A DNA stretch of 55,112 bases from Chloroflexus sp. MS-G (GTDB lineage Bacteria > Chloroflexota > Chloroflexia > Chloroflexales > Chloroflexaceae). The notes under the pieces were generated by a model. It ran no database searches and was not told the origin of the DNA. It saw only the letters and a list, made by a program, of their open reading frames with translations. The DNA lies in the NCBI RefSeq assembly GCF_000735195.1, contig NZ_JPIM01000015.1:1-55112 (forward strand), written 5' to 3'. Positions 54,417-55,112 of the stretch are shown here, piece after piece. A program made the position numbers and the translations under genes. Positions within the stretch are counted from its first letter, which is position 1, and every line of letters begins with the position of its first letter.

Positions 54417-55112
54417 ATGACAAAGAAATGGGTCTACCTCTTCCGTGAGGGAAACGCTTCAATGCGCGATCTCTTGGGCGGCAAAGGGGCTGGTGTTGCC
54501 GAGATGACACGAACCGGGGTGCCGGTGCCGCCGGGTTTTACTATTACAACAGAGGCATGCAATGCCTACTATGAGAACGGCCAACAGTTCCCCGAAGGGA
54601 TGTGGGAGCAGGTGTTGGAAGGCTTGAAAGACATCGAGGCTCAAACCGGCAAGCGATTCGGTGATCCGTCCAACCCATTGCTGGTATCAGTCCGTTCTGG
54701 GGCAAAGTTTTCGATGCCCGGTATGATGGATACCGTGCTGAACCTCGGTTTGAACCAGGAGACCCGTGAAGGATTGGCCCGTCTTACCGATAACCCACGT
54801 TTCGCCGCCGATGCCTACCGCCGGTTCGTACAACTCTTCGGCAAGATTGTGCTTGGCGTTGACGGTGACCGCTTCGAGCACGAAATGGAGGAGGCAAAAG
54901 GCCACGGGCAACGGCAAGATACCGATCTGACCACCGAGGAACTGCTCGCGCTGGCAGAAAAATTCAAGGCGATTATCAAAGAAGACGTCGGCGTAGATTT
55001 TCCCGAAGACCCGTTCGAGCAGTTGCGCGCTGCGATTGCCGCAGTCTTCCGCTCGTGGAACGGTCGCCGTGCCGTCGATTACCGTCGCGTTAACAAGATT
55101 CCTGACAATCTA
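54417..55112 (+). CDS. ppdK: Pyruvate, phosphate dikinase, N-terminal part
   Basis: The gene runs off the right edge; 232 codons are visible. The N-terminal ATP-grasp region begins MTKKWVYLFREGNASMRDLL then GGKGAGVAEMTRTGVPVPPGF, the PPDK signature. Further on are LVSVRSGAKFSMPGMMDTVLNLG and FRSWNGRRAVDYR, which bind nucleotide phosphates. The enzyme interconverts pyruvate, ATP and Pi with phosphoenolpyruvate, AMP and PPi, for gluconeogenesis. GGAGG lies before the ATG. The regulatory Thr, phosphoryl-His and PEP-binding domains lie outside the window. Its regulator is encoded at 52029. Confidence 0.95.
   Translation, partial: MTKKWVYLFREGNASMRDLLGGKGAGVAEMTRTGVPVPPGFTITTEACNAYYENGQQFPEGMWEQVLEGLKDIEAQTGKRFGDPSNPLLVSVRSGAKFSMPGMMDTVLNLGLNQETREGLARLTDNPRFAADAYRRFVQLFGKIVLGVDGDRFEHEMEEAKGHGQRQDTDLTTEELLALAEKFKAIIKEDVGVDFPEDPFEQLRAAIAAVFRSWNGRRAVDYRRVNKIPDNL

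Overview
The window reads like chromosome of a filamentous anoxygenic phototroph of the Chloroflexus type (phylum Chloroflexota). This is an inference from overall gene resemblance, mid-50s GC feel and the many TGN-TATAAT (extended -10) promoters; no rRNA, phototrophy gene or other species marker is present. Most genes are housekeeping or central metabolism. No tRNA, rRNA, CRISPR array, complete insertion sequence or dedicated transcription factor was recognised.

Layout. 1-9.9 kb: 3' end of a 2-oxoglutarate dehydrogenase E2 gene, a penicillin-acylase-like enzyme, leucyl aminopeptidase (minus), homoserine dehydrogenase, an aldehyde dehydrogenase and a radical SAM enzyme. 10.4-20.5 kb: a five-gene operon of unusual composition: a large protein laid out like mammalian soluble adenylyl cyclase (two cyclase domains, ATPase, TPRs), a 72-residue peptide resembling nitrile-hydratase-type leader peptides, an NTPase/HEAT-repeat protein, an R2-like ligand-binding oxidase (R2lox) and a short-chain dehydrogenase. 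20.7-30.6 kb: M20 peptidase, THUMP-type RNA methyltransferase, YkvA-like protein, YbeY, NUDIX hydrolase, pyrophosphatase, class II fructose-bisphosphatase, an O-antigen-ligase-like membrane protein, SmpB, a small methyltransferase and a hotdog thioesterase. 30.7-33.6 kb (minus): an alpha/beta hydrolase coupled to a 684-residue protein whose C-terminal half resembles cyanobacterial acyl-ACP reductase (AAR).

33.8-34.9 kb is a foreign-looking, AT-richer patch: a dispersed 71-bp repeat, a 16-bp perfect hairpin and a frameshifted NgoMIV-type restriction endonuclease gene with no methyltransferase beside it. 35.2-37.7 kb (minus) holds an SH3-domain membrane protein and gatB. 37.85-45.8 kb is a magnesium island: a promoter, an M-box (ykoK) Mg2+ riboswitch with an intrinsic terminator, a small ORF, mgtE, a small helical protein, a two-gene ABC transporter of unknown substrate without a binding protein, then an mgtC-like gene. 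The ABC genes have more G/C at third codon positions than their surroundings.

46-55.1 kb: a Uma2-family nuclease-like gene, malate synthase, an epimerase-like protein, a DUF3054-type membrane protein, an alpha/beta hydrolase fused to a cyclic-nucleotide-binding domain, the PPDK regulatory protein, a trans-3-hydroxyproline-dehydratase-like enzyme and the start of pyruvate phosphate dikinase (PPDK).

Central carbon genes (E2, class II FBPase, malate synthase, PPDK and its regulator) fit an organism switching between acetate/organic-acid use and gluconeogenesis. The best candidates for undescribed biology are the R2lox/leader-peptide operon, the AAR-like fusion protein, and the ABC transporter placed under Mg2+ riboswitch control.
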